Shown here piece after piece: positions 8,661-17,282 of a DNA stretch of 64,000 bases. The DNA is from Nocardia colli (GTDB taxonomy: Bacteria > Actinomycetota > Actinomycetes > Mycobacteriales > Mycobacteriaceae): the NCBI RefSeq assembly GCF_008704205.1, contig NZ_VXLC01000014.1:496001-560000 (forward strand). The letters run 5' to 3'. Under the pieces are notes generated by a model. That model had not been told where the DNA came from. It did not search any database and worked only from the letters and a program-made list of their open reading frames with translations. Made by a program: the position numbers and the translations under genes. Position 1 is the stretch's first letter; the number at the start of each line of letters is the position of its first letter.

Positions 8661-10381
8661 CACGTGTTAACCACCGGGATACCGGCACTGACGACAGCAA
8701 GCTGTTGGCGGTGCCGGTATTTTATTTCTACGTGCAGGGCTTCGTAGAGTGCGACTTGATCTTCAGGTGCGCCAGCTGACAGCACCGCTCTGATGTCGCC
8801 GAGCGAGTCGATGAGCTTGTCGAGTTCGCTGACGGTCATCTGTCTGATGGTGGGGATCGTGTCCAATTCGGCTTGGGCTATTGCTCTTTCGGCTTGCGCT
8901 TGGTTCATCGGTTCGATGAGTGCTTGGACGTCGACGCCGGCTTCGATGGCCGTTTGATAGCGCCGGAGTTTCGTCTCGGCGGCGGTGAGTCTTTGGCGAA
9001 CGAGTTGGCGTTGGAGTTCGCCGTCGGTGTCGGCCTGGGCGGCGATCAAGGTTGCGATGGTCTCGGCGCGGTGGCGTCGATCGAAGACGGTGGCGATCCA
9101 GTTATTTACCGGCACGATGAGGCGCGACTCGGCGAGGTTCACCGTTTTAGGGTGGCTCTCGAGTGCAGGACTGCTGGGGGCGAGAGTGCTTGCCCTGCAC
9201 CGGTACCAGACGGAGTTGTCCTTGATTCCGCCTTCCATCTTCCGATCGCAGTCCCCGCACCGGATTCGGCTGCGGAATCGATACAGTTGGCGGCCGGTAA
9301 CCCTGGTGCGTTCGAGCTTGGCGCGTCGCTGGAGGCCACCGCCTCCGCGTGCCCGGCGTGCGAGTTGGACTTGGGTGTAGGTCTCGACGCTGATGATCGC
9401 GGGATGGGCGGGCTTGCGCGAACGGATCACGCGGTCGTTGCTCGACCTGCGGAACCGGACGACCTTGCCCGCCGCCACGTCGTCGCGGTCGAGCAGTTCT
9501 TCGTGCTTGGTCCAGCGGCCGAAGAAGGCATACCCCGTGTAGCGCGGGTTCTCCAGGATCGCGCGCACTGTGCTGGCCTGCCAGCCATCGTCCGATCGAT
9601 GGCGGTTCTGGCGAGGAGTATGCGCTGACGGACACAGAACGCCGTCGCGGTTCAACCCGACGGCGATGGCACGATCGCCTCTGCCCGTCATGTACTCGGC
9701 GAAGATCCGTCGCACGATCCGAGCCGCGAACTCGTCGATGGCGAGAATTCGAAGCTTGAGCCCTTGGGCTGCTCGTCCTGGGTTGGGATGAGGCGGACCG
9801 TCGATCACGACATACCCGTACGGTGCCCTGCCGCCTTGGTGCCGTCCTTCGTTGGCGACCTGGGCGTCCATGGCAGCTCGTGTGCGCTTCTGAACGTGCT
9901 GGCGCTCGGACTCGCTCATCCCGCCGAGCATGCTCATCAGCATGTTGTGCGACGGATTCTGCGGGTCGTACCGCCCACCCAGCTCAGGGATCCAGAGATC
10001 GACACCGTAGGACTCGAGCCGTGGCGCGATCATGCTGAACTGCGCACCAAACCAGCACCGTGTGCCTTCGCCCACGACAATGCCGGACCAGCCGCGGTTC
10101 GGGTTGCGTAGCGCGGCGAGAAGCCGGGCAGCTTCGGTGCGGCGATCCCATGGGACAGAACGGGATTGGCCGATGTCGAAGTAGGACTCGACGATCGTCC
10201 CGACGGTGAATCGTTCGGCGTTGTTGTATTGCCAGGCGTAGCTGCTCTCGGGATCCTGGTTGTCCTCGGTGGAGCAGCGTCCGTAGAACGCGAGCTGCTG
10301 GCTTACATCGGACTCCGGGCTCGCAACTTCGATGCCGAGCAGTTCATCGAGTACTGCCCATTCGTCGGTGCCACTCGACAT
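8642..10381 (-). CDS. Large serine recombinase (integrase)
   Basis: 579 residues. An N-terminal resolvase domain has YGRCST with catalytic serine near residue 37. The recombinase domain includes GRAPYGYVV and an ENPRYTGYAFFGRW block; a zinc-ribbon cysteine set (RCGDC and later YRC) follows; and a long coiled coil rich in Q, A and R (ETIATLIAAQ to AQAELDTI) precedes the C-terminus. This is the full layout of phage-type serine integrases, which join attP and attB. GGAGG lies 5 bases before the ATG. Unusually, the gene runs into the tRNA: its stop codon is TCA 8642-8644 of the plus strand, within the T-loop, so its last 6 residues are encoded by tRNA sequence. It looks intact. Confidence 0.93.
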   Translation of the reverse strand: MSSGTDEWAVLDELLGIEVASPESDVSQQLAFYGRCSTEDNQDPESSYAWQYNNAERFTVGTIVESYFDIGQSRSVPWDRRTEAARLLAALRNPNRGWSGIVVGEGTRCWFGAQFSMIAPRLESYGVDLWIPELGGRYDPQNPSHNMLMSMLGGMSESERQHVQKRTRAAMDAQVANEGRHQGGRAPYGYVVIDGPPHPNPGRAAQGLKLRILAIDEFAARIVRRIFAEYMTGRGDRAIAVGLNRDGVLCPSAHTPRQNRHRSDDGWQASTVRAILENPRYTGYAFFGRWTKHEELLDRDDVAAGKVVRFRRSSNDRVIRSRKPAHPAIISVETYTQVQLARRARGGGGLQRRAKLERTRVTGRQLYRFRSRIRCGDCDRKMEGGIKDNSVWYRCRASTLAPSSPALESHPKTVNLAESRLIVPVNNWIATVFDRRHRAETIATLIAAQADTDGELQRQLVRQRLTAAETKLRRYQTAIEAGVDVQALIEPMNQAQAERAIAQAELDTIPTIRQMTVSELDKLIDSLGDIRAVLSAGAPEDQVALYEALHVEIKYRHRQQLAVVSAGIPVVNTCVRRGT

Positions 10382-10470
10382 AGGTTCCTCCTTGGCAGGC
10401 TGCTGGTTTTGAGCGAGAGTGCTGCTAGTTGAGCCTTGAGTTCATGATCGGGGTCGGGGATCGCTACCGA

Positions 10471-10923
10471 TCACCTACGACGACGGCGACGCACTGAAGA
10501 GGCATCGCGGGCCGACTCAGGGTCTAGCTGCGAGGGGGCCGCACAATCAGTCGAGGTTATCCGACGTCGATCGGCTGGTCGAGAACCGGCTTTCGATGAC
10601 GGCTCGACGTTCTCAACCGCACGTGTTGGTGGTCGTGAGGGGCGTCGGGAATCTGTCGATCGTTGGCGGACAACGGGTTTGGAAGCGTCCTTGGAAGGAC
10701 GATAGCGCGGCGTATCGGCGTCAGGGGGCATCTTCGGCGCGTCGGGTCCGACAGCTCCTGCCGGATCATGGTGTCTATCCGCATGATGCAGGATGAGTCG
10801 CAGGAGCGCCCTGGCTGCCGTCGAGTCCAGCGCAGGCGGGTCATCTGGACAGGCGACATCGACCTTATGAGGCGGCCGGCCTCGATTAGGACTGTCACGG
10901 TCGGGGCGATCGCGACGCGTCAT
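10471..10923 (-). CDS. Hypothetical basic protein upstream of recombinase
   Basis: About 150 residues from an ATG at 10923, ending 90 bases before the recombinase start and on the same strand. The middle has an amphipathic helix (LDSTAARALLRLILHHADRH). The rest is proline-, arginine- and serine-rich with a terminal run of arginines, so much of it may be disordered. No strong ribosome site and no family recognised. It could be a DNA-binding accessory protein of the element, but this is only inferred from position and charge. Confidence 0.4.
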   Translation of the reverse strand: MTRRDRPDRDSPNRGRPPHKVDVACPDDPPALDSTAARALLRLILHHADRHHDPAGAVGPDAPKMPPDADTPRYRPSKDASKPVVRQRSTDSRRPSRPPTRAVENVEPSSKAGSRPADRRRITSTDCAAPSQLDPESARDASSVRRRRRR

Positions 10924-11602
10924 ACCGAGTCCCGGCAGAGGATGGACTGGTGTGCACAGAATCGGCGGTCGTAGACACTGCGATGTGCTTGAGTGTTCGC
11001 TGACTGGAGGCGGTGGGTTTCGCGCAAGGGCATAGTGGACAGCTCCTCGCCGCCCGCCTGATTCTCCCCTCACCATGAAACCTGATCTTCAGCATTCGCG
11101 CCACATCGGAACGTGGACACGGTGGCGTCGCCATGGGCCTTTGACGTAGCTCAGTGGTTCTCGCGATACTCGCGCAGGCATGGACCTCAGCTTTCGGTCC
11201 GCCAGCACACGGCCCCAAGGCGAGTCGGCCGAGAAGGCGAGCTCCAAGCCCTGAGTCAGCCCCTAGCTGCCTCCATCTCGACCGGCGCCGTTCCGGCGAG
11301 CGCTAGCAATCCCACATTTGGCAGGTCGTGAATGCCGTGCAGATCTGTGGCAGGTGCGCTGTGAGCTACCGGCACGGTATGTGCCTCATGCGAATACCCG
11401 GAAGAAAAACGTCATGCGAACCTCGCCATACGCGCCAGCGCTGCGAACGGAAGTAGGGAGGCCAGATTCTCATCCGGCCTCCCGAATGACCTGGGTGCGG
11501 AAGTTGAAACCTCCGCAGGGACACCTCGTACCGGCGTGGGGCCGGCCCCAGGAGTTGCTTGGTAAGCGTGCGGTCGATCGGCCCAGATGTCAAGGTAGGT
11601 AT
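10924..11602. other. Gene-poor stretch of the island
   Basis: No frame here has convincing coding character. It should hold the promoters of the leftward recombinase unit and of the rightward Ntn-hydrolase-like gene at 11603. A TAGCTCAGTGG string at about 11147-11157 resembles a tRNA D-arm but no tRNA folds around it. Confidence 0.5.
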
Positions 11603-12406
11603 ATGACGTCTGTAGTGGTCTGGGCTGGTGTGGATTCGCGCGGGCCCGCGTCGCTTTACGTCGCGACAGACAGTCGACTGAGCTGGATTCCCGGCACATC
11701 GAGATGGGACCAAGGCCGCAAGGCATTTGCGTGCATCAAAGAACCGTTCGTATTCGCTTACTGGGGGGACGTGCTGTTCCCGGCACTCGCGCTGCCCTTG
11801 ATACAAGAACAGGTTGATCGTGGGATGGTCTCGACCTCCCCCGGACTCCGCGCGCATCAGACTATCGAGCACGCAATCCGTAGCCTGTGGTCTGACTATC
11901 CGAACAGTCAGCGTCGGGATCTGGGCATTGTGATCGGCAGTCGATCTGGTGAGGGGATGCTAGCGCGACTGCTGCTATCAGTACTGACTTATTCGAGGAG
12001 CGCTGACGACTGGCGGCTCGACGAGGTTCCAATGCCTCGTCGCTCCGCATCGCTTCGCATAGCAGGTAGCGGATCCGGAGAAATCCGCAAGGCGCAACAA
12101 CTCTGGGCGATTAGCCACGCGCGAGGTACGAGCCGAGCCGTGTTCAGCGCTTTTTGTGAATCTCTTGCGGGTGGCGTCGATGACGGGTCGGGAGGTGCCC
12201 CGCAGCTTGTCGGGATCCACCGGGTAGACCCAGCGAAAACTTTCGGTGTGATGTACAAAGGTCGGCGGTATGTGGCAGGCCGATCGATAACCGAGCACGA
12301 GGTTACTTCCATGTCAGAGGTATGTTGGTTCAACGAATTGTTTGAGATTGCGGACCCCATCAGGAAGAAGCGTAAGGCTGGAAGCCAGGTCCACTTGCCG
12401 CGGTAG
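11603..12406 (+). CDS. Proteasome-like Ntn-hydrolase candidate
   Basis: 267 residues from the ATG at 11603. The N-terminus resembles a proteasome beta subunit: Thr2 directly after Met, VVVWAGVDSRG, then ATDSR with Asp23 in the place of proteasomal Asp17, then GRKAF with Lys40 in the place of Lys33, and a following FAYWGD turn. If Met is removed, Thr would become the nucleophile of a self-contained Ntn hydrolase. The rest includes alternating strands and helices (RRDLGIVIGSRSG, LRIAGSGSGEIRKAQQLW). It is a lone cargo gene of the island, opposite in direction to the 2H phosphoesterase unit. The substrate is unknown; a protease or amidohydrolase in defence or regulation is possible. The fold assignment rests on motif order and is not proven. 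Confidence 0.55.
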   Translation: MTSVVVWAGVDSRGPASLYVATDSRLSWIPGTSRWDQGRKAFACIKEPFVFAYWGDVLFPALALPLIQEQVDRGMVSTSPGLRAHQTIEHAIRSLWSDYPNSQRRDLGIVIGSRSGEGMLARLLLSVLTYSRSADDWRLDEVPMPRRSASLRIAGSGSGEIRKAQQLWAISHARGTSRAVFSAFCESLAGGVDDGSGGAPQLVGIHRVDPAKTFGVMYKGRRYVAGRSITEHEVTSMSEVCWFNELFEIADPIRKKRKAGSQVHLPR

Positions 12407-12451
12407 AGGCGTCGGCGGCCCGATCCTCCGGATTAGGCACTGCCAGAGATG

Positions 12452-13057
12452 TTAAACGCCCAGTGAGATCCGGGAGATCACGTCCCACTCATACGAATGT
12501 GGATGACGTTTGAGAGAAACCATAATCGCTTCCGTGATCGCCACATCTACTCCGTATGCAGTGGCACCCATCTTCTCAACCATTGCAGCAGCTGCAGCAG
12601 GCAGGTCCTCGAACGCTGGATAGGCGACTGTCACATGAGGATTCGATGCGGAGTCTTTGACTGGAGCATCAGGAAAGACGGATCGTGTTGCTGTCCGCAG
12701 CCCGTCGCGGAGGGTGTGCACCCTCTCCTGCGGCGAAGCGATAAACCCAATAGCCCCATGAAGATCGGTGAGGTGGTCCATCCTCAGCGTGAACGGCGAC
12801 TGACGTCGGCAAGCGTGGCCGGCCGCCGAAGCGATCGAACCGAGTTGACTGCTTGATAACTCACCGTCGTACGCGATCCGATCCAATGTGAGATGCAGCC
12901 CCTCGGCAGCGGTCAAGTCGAAGTGTGCGGTGTTTATCGACTGTTGGCAGTCTTTAACTTGAGCGTGGAATTCCGATGCGTGCTCAAAAGTGAGAAACCA
13001 GTAGTAGCCCAGGGGGCCGATTCGGCCTTCGCGGCGGCGGAGTTGAGAGTTATCCAT
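12452..13057 (-). CDS. 2H phosphoesterase (2'-5' RNA ligase-like)
   Basis: 201 residues with the two HxTx motifs that define the superfamily: HLTL at residues 55-58 and HVTV at 141-144, separated as in bacterial 2H phosphoesterases. Proteins of this type open 2',3'-cyclic phosphates or cleave 2'-5' linkages in RNA or nucleotides. The start codon overlaps the end of the upstream HTH-TPR regulator gene by 8 bases, so translation is coupled and the pair is one operon within the island. This could be RNA repair, or degradation of a nucleotide signal made or sensed by the neighbours. Confidence 0.82.
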   Translation of the reverse strand: MDNSQLRRREGRIGPLGYYWFLTFEHASEFHAQVKDCQQSINTAHFDLTAAEGLHLTLDRIAYDGELSSSQLGSIASAAGHACRRQSPFTLRMDHLTDLHGAIGFIASPQERVHTLRDGLRTATRSVFPDAPVKDSASNPHVTVAYPAFEDLPAAAAAMVEKMGATAYGVDVAITEAIMVSLKRHPHSYEWDVISRISLGV

Positions 13058-14372
13058 GTTCGAGGCCCGAGCTGTTCATGCTCACCATCATGTCCCGGAT
13101 TGTCTGAAGTTGGGCGGTTGGACCCCATCGTGCAGCAGCATCACGCACAAACTCCGAGCCTCGACGTCGAACTTGCGTCATGAGCGTACCTCGGGCGGTG
13201 TCGAGGGCGTCGAGCATGATGTGCGCTGCCGAGTCCAAATCGCCCTCCGGCGAGACGACATGTGAACGTGCCAGGTCGATCAGGACCAGCGAGCGTCCCC
13301 ATGGCGAGTTCGAGTCATTCATCTCTGGAAGTGCTTGCCGCACATACTCTTCGACGCGTTCTGGCATCCCTAAGGAGAGGTAGGCGGTGGCGGCATTGCC
13401 GGCTACCTGGGCTGCGCTGTAGCTGTCCAGCGAGATGCTGGAGGGCACTCCGGCCGGCGCGCTGTTTCGGGACAGCATCATGTTCGCTCCGTCGACCGCC
13501 CGATGGACGCCTTCGGTATCGCCCAACTGCCCTTTGGCCCGTGCGACACCGTTGATGGCTAGGCGCACGTTTTGCGGTCCGGCCCCTGCATAGGTCAGAC
13601 CGTCCTCGGCGTAGAGGAGCGCCTGATCAAACTGCCCGGCATAGTATTCGCAGAAGCTCTGTATGCCGCGCGCCCATGCCATGAGGTTGCCGCACTGGGC
13701 GTGATTGCCGAGGTGGAATGACTCGAGGCAATAGGCTCGCGCGGTTGAGAAGTTGCCGGTTCCCACGGCAATGTAGCCCAGCAGTCCGGACGTTTCGCTC
13801 GCAGTCTCGAATAGCTGACGGCGCTGTTCTGGATGTCCGCACTCGTCCATGAGTTCGGAGAGCCAATCGCGCTGCTTCTTTAATGCTGGAACGAGTGCCG
13901 CTGGATCATTCGTCTCGTAGTGAGCGATGCTCAGGAGGGTGCTCGATTGCAGCTGCTGAACAACCTCCGGGTTGATCGATCGACTCAGCCTTTGGACGCG
14001 AGCCAGTACTGCGAGAACTTCTTCAGTGACCCCCACGTCAGAGGGCGGCGTATCCACGTGAACATCACTTGGTTGCGCAGCAGTTGTCCCTGATGGCAGC
14101 GGTGACCGGTGTCGTCCCCGCCAGACCGCTTCGCCTTCTGCCACGATTTGCTCGAAGCGGGCTCGGTCATCGGGTGTGGCTCGCTGCTGGTAGGTCGTGT
14201 CCAGGATTGCTTGGGTGGTTGAGCGTGGCGTGACTGAACTCAGTCCGGCACGCCAATTGTTGATCGTGGTGGTTTCGACACCCAACACAGCTGCGAACTC
14301 GCGTATCGAGTGGCGCATCGCTTCTTGCAAGGCGGCCGCCTCAAAGCCTGTCCACTGTTGCGCTCGTACCAT
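13050..14372 (-). CDS. HTH regulator with TPR-like repeats
   Basis: 440 residues. An N-terminal helix-turn-helix (IREFAAVLGVETTTINNWRAG, near residues 23-42) precedes a linker and a long array of helical repeats from about residue 140 onward (for example ARAYCLESFHLGNHAQCGNLM and AWARGIQSFCEYYAGQFDQA), typical of actinomycete XRE-TPR regulators that sense a peptide or small ligand. It is divergent from the radical SAM operon at 14604. The 231-bp gap holds a 24-bp palindrome and a 13-bp inverted repeat, so it is the likely regulator of that operon as well as of its own unit with the 2H phosphoesterase. Confidence 0.82.
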   Translation of the reverse strand: MVRAQQWTGFEAAALQEAMRHSIREFAAVLGVETTTINNWRAGLSSVTPRSTTQAILDTTYQQRATPDDRARFEQIVAEGEAVWRGRHRSPLPSGTTAAQPSDVHVDTPPSDVGVTEEVLAVLARVQRLSRSINPEVVQQLQSSTLLSIAHYETNDPAALVPALKKQRDWLSELMDECGHPEQRRQLFETASETSGLLGYIAVGTGNFSTARAYCLESFHLGNHAQCGNLMAWARGIQSFCEYYAGQFDQALLYAEDGLTYAGAGPQNVRLAINGVARAKGQLGDTEGVHRAVDGANMMLSRNSAPAGVPSSISLDSYSAAQVAGNAATAYLSLGMPERVEEYVRQALPEMNDSNSPWGRSLVLIDLARSHVVSPEGDLDSAAHIMLDALDTARGTLMTQVRRRGSEFVRDAAARWGPTAQLQTIRDMMVSMNSSGLEHG

Positions 14373-14441
14373 CGCCTACACCTAATTTCTAGGGTCTGAC
14401 CTGGGCAAATACCTACGCTACGCCCACACTACCCCAACGGT

Positions 14442-14465
14442 GTGCGGTTACGGCCGTAACCGCAC
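14442..14465. promoter_or_regulatory. Perfect 24-bp palindrome in divergent promoter
   Basis: GTGCGGTTACGG followed by its exact complement CCGTAACCGCAC, with no spacer. It lies 70 bases upstream of the regulator start and 139 bases upstream of the DUF4254-like gene. A palindrome this long is a strong operator candidate for the HTH-TPR protein. Confidence 0.7.
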
Positions 14466-14480
14466 GTAGGCGAAAGTCAA

Positions 14481-14582
14481 AGGCGGTACCCGGTACCGAG
14501 TCGACGTCGTAATCCTCTGCGGCGCACCGGACTTCAGTGAGCTGAGGCTGGTGGCGAGAGCCCGCGGTGCCGGGTACCGCCT
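14481..14582. promoter_or_regulatory. 13-bp inverted repeat flanking 76 bp upstream of the radical SAM operon
   Basis: AGGCGGTACCCGG (14481-14493) is exactly repeated in inverted form as CCGGGTACCGCCT (14570-14582). The right arm ends 21 bases before the first gene of the operon. The arms contain GGTACC, and a further CGGTACCG overlaps the left arm. Two distant identical sites suggest DNA looping or cooperative binding. Confidence 0.6.
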
Positions 14583-14603
14583 GGAACTATCCGTTCGGCC
14601 GAA

Positions 14604-15125
14604 ATGGAGCCCGCGGTGACGATCATTACTTCGCCTGATCTGGTCGTCGAGCAAGCTCGGCGCGACGTCATGGTCGCTGAAGCGGCCCCGAACCAACGGT
14701 CGTTGCCTGATTGGCATCGGCTTTCGGCGGCCTTTCGCGGCGAAATCGGTTGGTCGCCTGGCGACCACCTCATCACTCGGTGGGCAAGCGACTTCGCGAA
14801 TCTGCATCGCGAGCGGCGCGTCAATCCGAAGCGTGCAGTCGAAATCGACTGCCGCCGAACGCAGATCATCCATCTAATCGACGACTGGACTGAGAAATAT
14901 GTAGACACAGGAAGAGGCAAAGGCTCACCGCGACGGTCAGTCGGGGCGGCCGTTGACGCGATGGCAGCGGCATACATCGCCGCCGAGTGCTGCCTGATGG
15001 CCGCCGAGAACGCTTCTGATGACACGGTTCACGCGGCATGGGTGCGCGTCGCCGGACTGGCGTGCAGTTGGAACGACCTGGTTGCGCAGAACCCCGGACC
15101 ATGGCGTCCCAGCCGTCAGGAGTAG
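14604..15125 (+). CDS. DUF4254-like protein, first gene of radical SAM operon
   Basis: 173 residues, predicted all-helical. The middle (DHLITRWASDFANLHRERRVNPKRAVEIDCRRTQIIHLIDDWTEKY) has the pattern seen in DUF4254 proteins: a conserved R before a basic helix, then an acidic D/N with R-x-x-I/L-I-x-x-I/L-D. The C-terminal helices (AVDAMAAAYIAAECCLMAAE) also fit a helical bundle. Function of the family is not known to me. The stop is 2 bases before the next start, so it belongs to the operon running to 17899. The family match is from memory of the pattern. Confidence 0.6.
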   Translation: MEPAVTIITSPDLVVEQARRDVMVAEAAPNQRSLPDWHRLSAAFRGEIGWSPGDHLITRWASDFANLHRERRVNPKRAVEIDCRRTQIIHLIDDWTEKYVDTGRGKGSPRRSVGAAVDAMAAAYIAAECCLMAAENASDDTVHAAWVRVAGLACSWNDLVAQNPGPWRPSRQE

Positions 15126-15127
15126 CG

Positions 15128-15508
15128 ATGGCGTTTGCAATGCTGGTTGGCCTAGCTGTCTTCATGGGCGGAATCCTGTTGGCAGGAAGCCTATTTGGGC
15201 TCGCCTGGGCCGTCCTGGACCTGCTGGATCGGGGGCGGCGAAAGGTCAGGGTCTCCGATATTCAAGATCGGCTCTCGCATGAGAAGCCGATCCGGCCATT
15301 GTCGGTCGAACAGGCGCTGGCCGAGGAGCCGCAGCACCAGGAATGCAACGCCGCTCGATGCCACAAGAAGCGCGCGATCAACCGAACCCTTGCCGCCCAG
15401 CGACGACAGAAAGTCGTTGGACGAGTGGATTCGGCTGTCTGCGAACCACATACCGATGTATCACCGATTGAAAGGTACCCAGAATGGCCGATCAGAAGTG
15501 GACAGTGA
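15128..15508 (+). CDS. Small membrane protein in radical SAM operon
   Basis: 126 residues from the ATG at 15128, 2 bases after the preceding stop. One or two hydrophobic segments fill residues 3-32 (MLVGLAVFMGGILLAGSLFGLAWAVLDLL), then a basic soluble tail with several histidines and two cysteines. The C-terminal 25 bases overlap the start of the radical SAM gene. It may anchor or tether the system at the membrane. No family recognised. Confidence 0.6.
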   Translation: MAFAMLVGLAVFMGGILLAGSLFGLAWAVLDLLDRGRRKVRVSDIQDRLSHEKPIRPLSVEQALAEEPQHQECNAARCHKKRAINRTLAAQRRQKVVGRVDSAVCEPHTDVSPIERYPEWPIRSGQ

Positions 15509-16668
15509 CGCCACCGCGTGGCGGCCGAAGGCTGCCGATCCTCACAGCGGCACAGCAAGAACTCCTTCGGCCCGAGCTCCGAGACGTGATCGAGTACCGC
15601 AAATCCGGTCTGAGCGTGAACCACGTCGTTGGTTGCCCGCTCGACTGTGGCTACTGCATCCGGCATGTGTTCGACAATTTCGAGATGAAGGTGCCCCGTG
15701 CGTTGATGACGGACGCGGAGGCGGCCACGATGCTTTTCGAGCTTCGCTACTTCCAGCCACACGTCACGCCGATCCAGCTGTTCAACCGGGCGACTGATCC
15801 GATGCTGCATACGGTCAAGCCGCATACGTTCGAGATGCTGCGACTACTCGATGAGCGAGGGCTGACCAATCATGTCCTCGTCATCACCCGGTGGCGCGTC
15901 GACCCAAAGGATTGCGCAGTCCTCAACAGCTTCAACAACATTCGGCTCACCGTGCTCCTCACACACTCCGGTATCGATGACGATCGGATCGAGCCGGTGA
16001 ACTCGAACATAGCTGCCGCCTCGTTACGCACGGCCTTCGCCCACGCCAAGCGCTACCGGGTCATCTTGTACTGGCGGCCGATCGTGCCGGTGCTCAACGA
16101 CTCCGACGAACACCTCCGGCGAGCGTTCGAACTGAGCTACCACGCGCACGCAACGGTGTTCACGGGCCTGTTCTACAAGAACCAGATCCGCGACTACTAC
16201 CAGGCGCAGGGGCTGCCCGAGCCATACCTGGAGGATGCACGGCGGAAGGTCTTCCCCGAAGATCTCGAAAAGCGAATCCTCACCGCGGCAACCGACCACG
16301 GGATCGGCTCACCGCTGTTCCGTAAGACCAGCTGTGCGGTCACCTACGCCCACGGTGTGGCCGACTACAACGGCCATTACGGTATTCGCGAACTGTGCGA
16401 CATCTGTCCGGCCGCACAGATCAACCGCTGCGCCACTGCTTGGCAGCGCCCCGAAACCGAGCGGGCTGCCGAGCTCGCCGCAACGCTGGGCGGCAACCTG
16501 GTCGAGATCAACGACCGCGCGATCGTCGTCGCCGGCCTGACCGAGCAGCCGCGCTACCTGATGCAACACAGCCTGGGATACCAGGTGCACGACGTGACCA
16601 AACCGCACCACCGCAACCGTCATGGCCGCGCAGACCTGGGCTGGCCCACGATCAAGGAGACGTTGTGA
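15484..16668 (+). CDS. Radical SAM enzyme with extra C-terminal cysteines
   Basis: 394 residues. CPLDCGYC (Cys51, 55, 58) is the canonical CX3CX2C that binds the 4Fe-4S cluster and SAM, followed by an acidic/hydrophobic barrel. The sequence around it (GLSVNHVVGCPLDCGYC, then ITRWRVDP and EPVNSNIAAASLR) is closest in feel to the spore photoproduct lyase branch. Four more cysteines (284, 305, 308, 316) near the C-terminus could hold a second iron-sulfur cluster. It overlaps the membrane protein gene and its stop shares bases with the start of the exonuclease gene. It should generate a 5'-deoxyadenosyl radical; the substrate may be a nucleotide or nucleic acid given the neighbours. Confidence 0.88.
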   Translation: MADQKWTVTPPRGGRRLPILTAAQQELLRPELRDVIEYRKSGLSVNHVVGCPLDCGYCIRHVFDNFEMKVPRALMTDAEAATMLFELRYFQPHVTPIQLFNRATDPMLHTVKPHTFEMLRLLDERGLTNHVLVITRWRVDPKDCAVLNSFNNIRLTVLLTHSGIDDDRIEPVNSNIAAASLRTAFAHAKRYRVILYWRPIVPVLNDSDEHLRRAFELSYHAHATVFTGLFYKNQIRDYYQAQGLPEPYLEDARRKVFPEDLEKRILTAATDHGIGSPLFRKTSCAVTYAHGVADYNGHYGIRELCDICPAAQINRCATAWQRPETERAAELAATLGGNLVEINDRAIVVAGLTEQPRYLMQHSLGYQVHDVTKPHHRNRHGRADLGWPTIKETL

Positions 16669-17282
16669 ACGCGATCCCGAACACGCTGCGCGGCAAGGAC
16701 ATCGCAGTGGTAGATGTCGAAGGAAATGGTCAGACGCCACCGGAGATCATCGAGATCGCCATCCTGACCGTCTCCGGCGAGACGGTCGACATCGGCGATA
16801 TGCGGGCGTGGCTGATCAAGCCACAGCAACCGATTACCCAGATCGTCACTCGAAAAGTGCACGGCATCAAGAACTCTGACGTCGAGTCGTGTCCGGGATG
16901 GGTCGAGATCGCGCCCGACATCGATGCCGCGTTGGCCGGGCGAACCCTCGTCGCGCACAACGCTGGAGTCGAACAACGAGTACTCGCCTCGCACTTGCCC
17001 GACTGGAGTCCGCCGATGGTCTTGGACACCTTGCGCCTGGCGAAGGCGGTGTGGCGTGATCTGCCCAGCTACAGCTTGGACAAACTCCTCGAACACGCGG
17101 GACTGGACATGTCTGCGGTTGCCGAGCAGGGCTACCACCGTGGGGGATATGACGCGTGGGCTGCGTGGCGACTGCTGTGCAGGCTCGTCGAGGACAGTGG
17201 GTTGGATTGGACGGGGCTGGTGAGCGCAGCGGCGCCGAAGGAGTTCGTTCCCAAGGCCGAGCCGGAAGGCGGCCTGTGGTGA
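16665..17282 (+). CDS. DEDDh-type 3'-5' exonuclease
   Basis: 205 residues from a GTG whose last bases overlap the radical SAM stop (GTGA). The exonuclease motifs are in order: VVDVEG (Asp17, Glu19), VAHNAGVEQRVL (98-107) and YHRGGYDAW (His158, Asp163). In the second motif the usual Asp is Glu103, a conservative change. The fold is that of RNase T and DNA polymerase III epsilon. In this operon it could trim a nucleic acid before or after radical chemistry, or degrade foreign DNA or RNA. Its last bases overlap the next gene (GTGGTGA), so these genes are translationally coupled. Confidence 0.85.
   Translation: MNAIPNTLRGKDIAVVDVEGNGQTPPEIIEIAILTVSGETVDIGDMRAWLIKPQQPITQIVTRKVHGIKNSDVESCPGWVEIAPDIDAALAGRTLVAHNAGVEQRVLASHLPDWSPPMVLDTLRLAKAVWRDLPSYSLDKLLEHAGLDMSAVAEQGYHRGGYDAWAAWRLLCRLVEDSGLDWTGLVSAAAPKEFVPKAEPEGGLW

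Noticed and set aside
11141..11185. A tRNA-like D-arm string (TAGCTCAGTGG)
   Set aside because: No matching acceptor, anticodon or T-arm could be folded around it.
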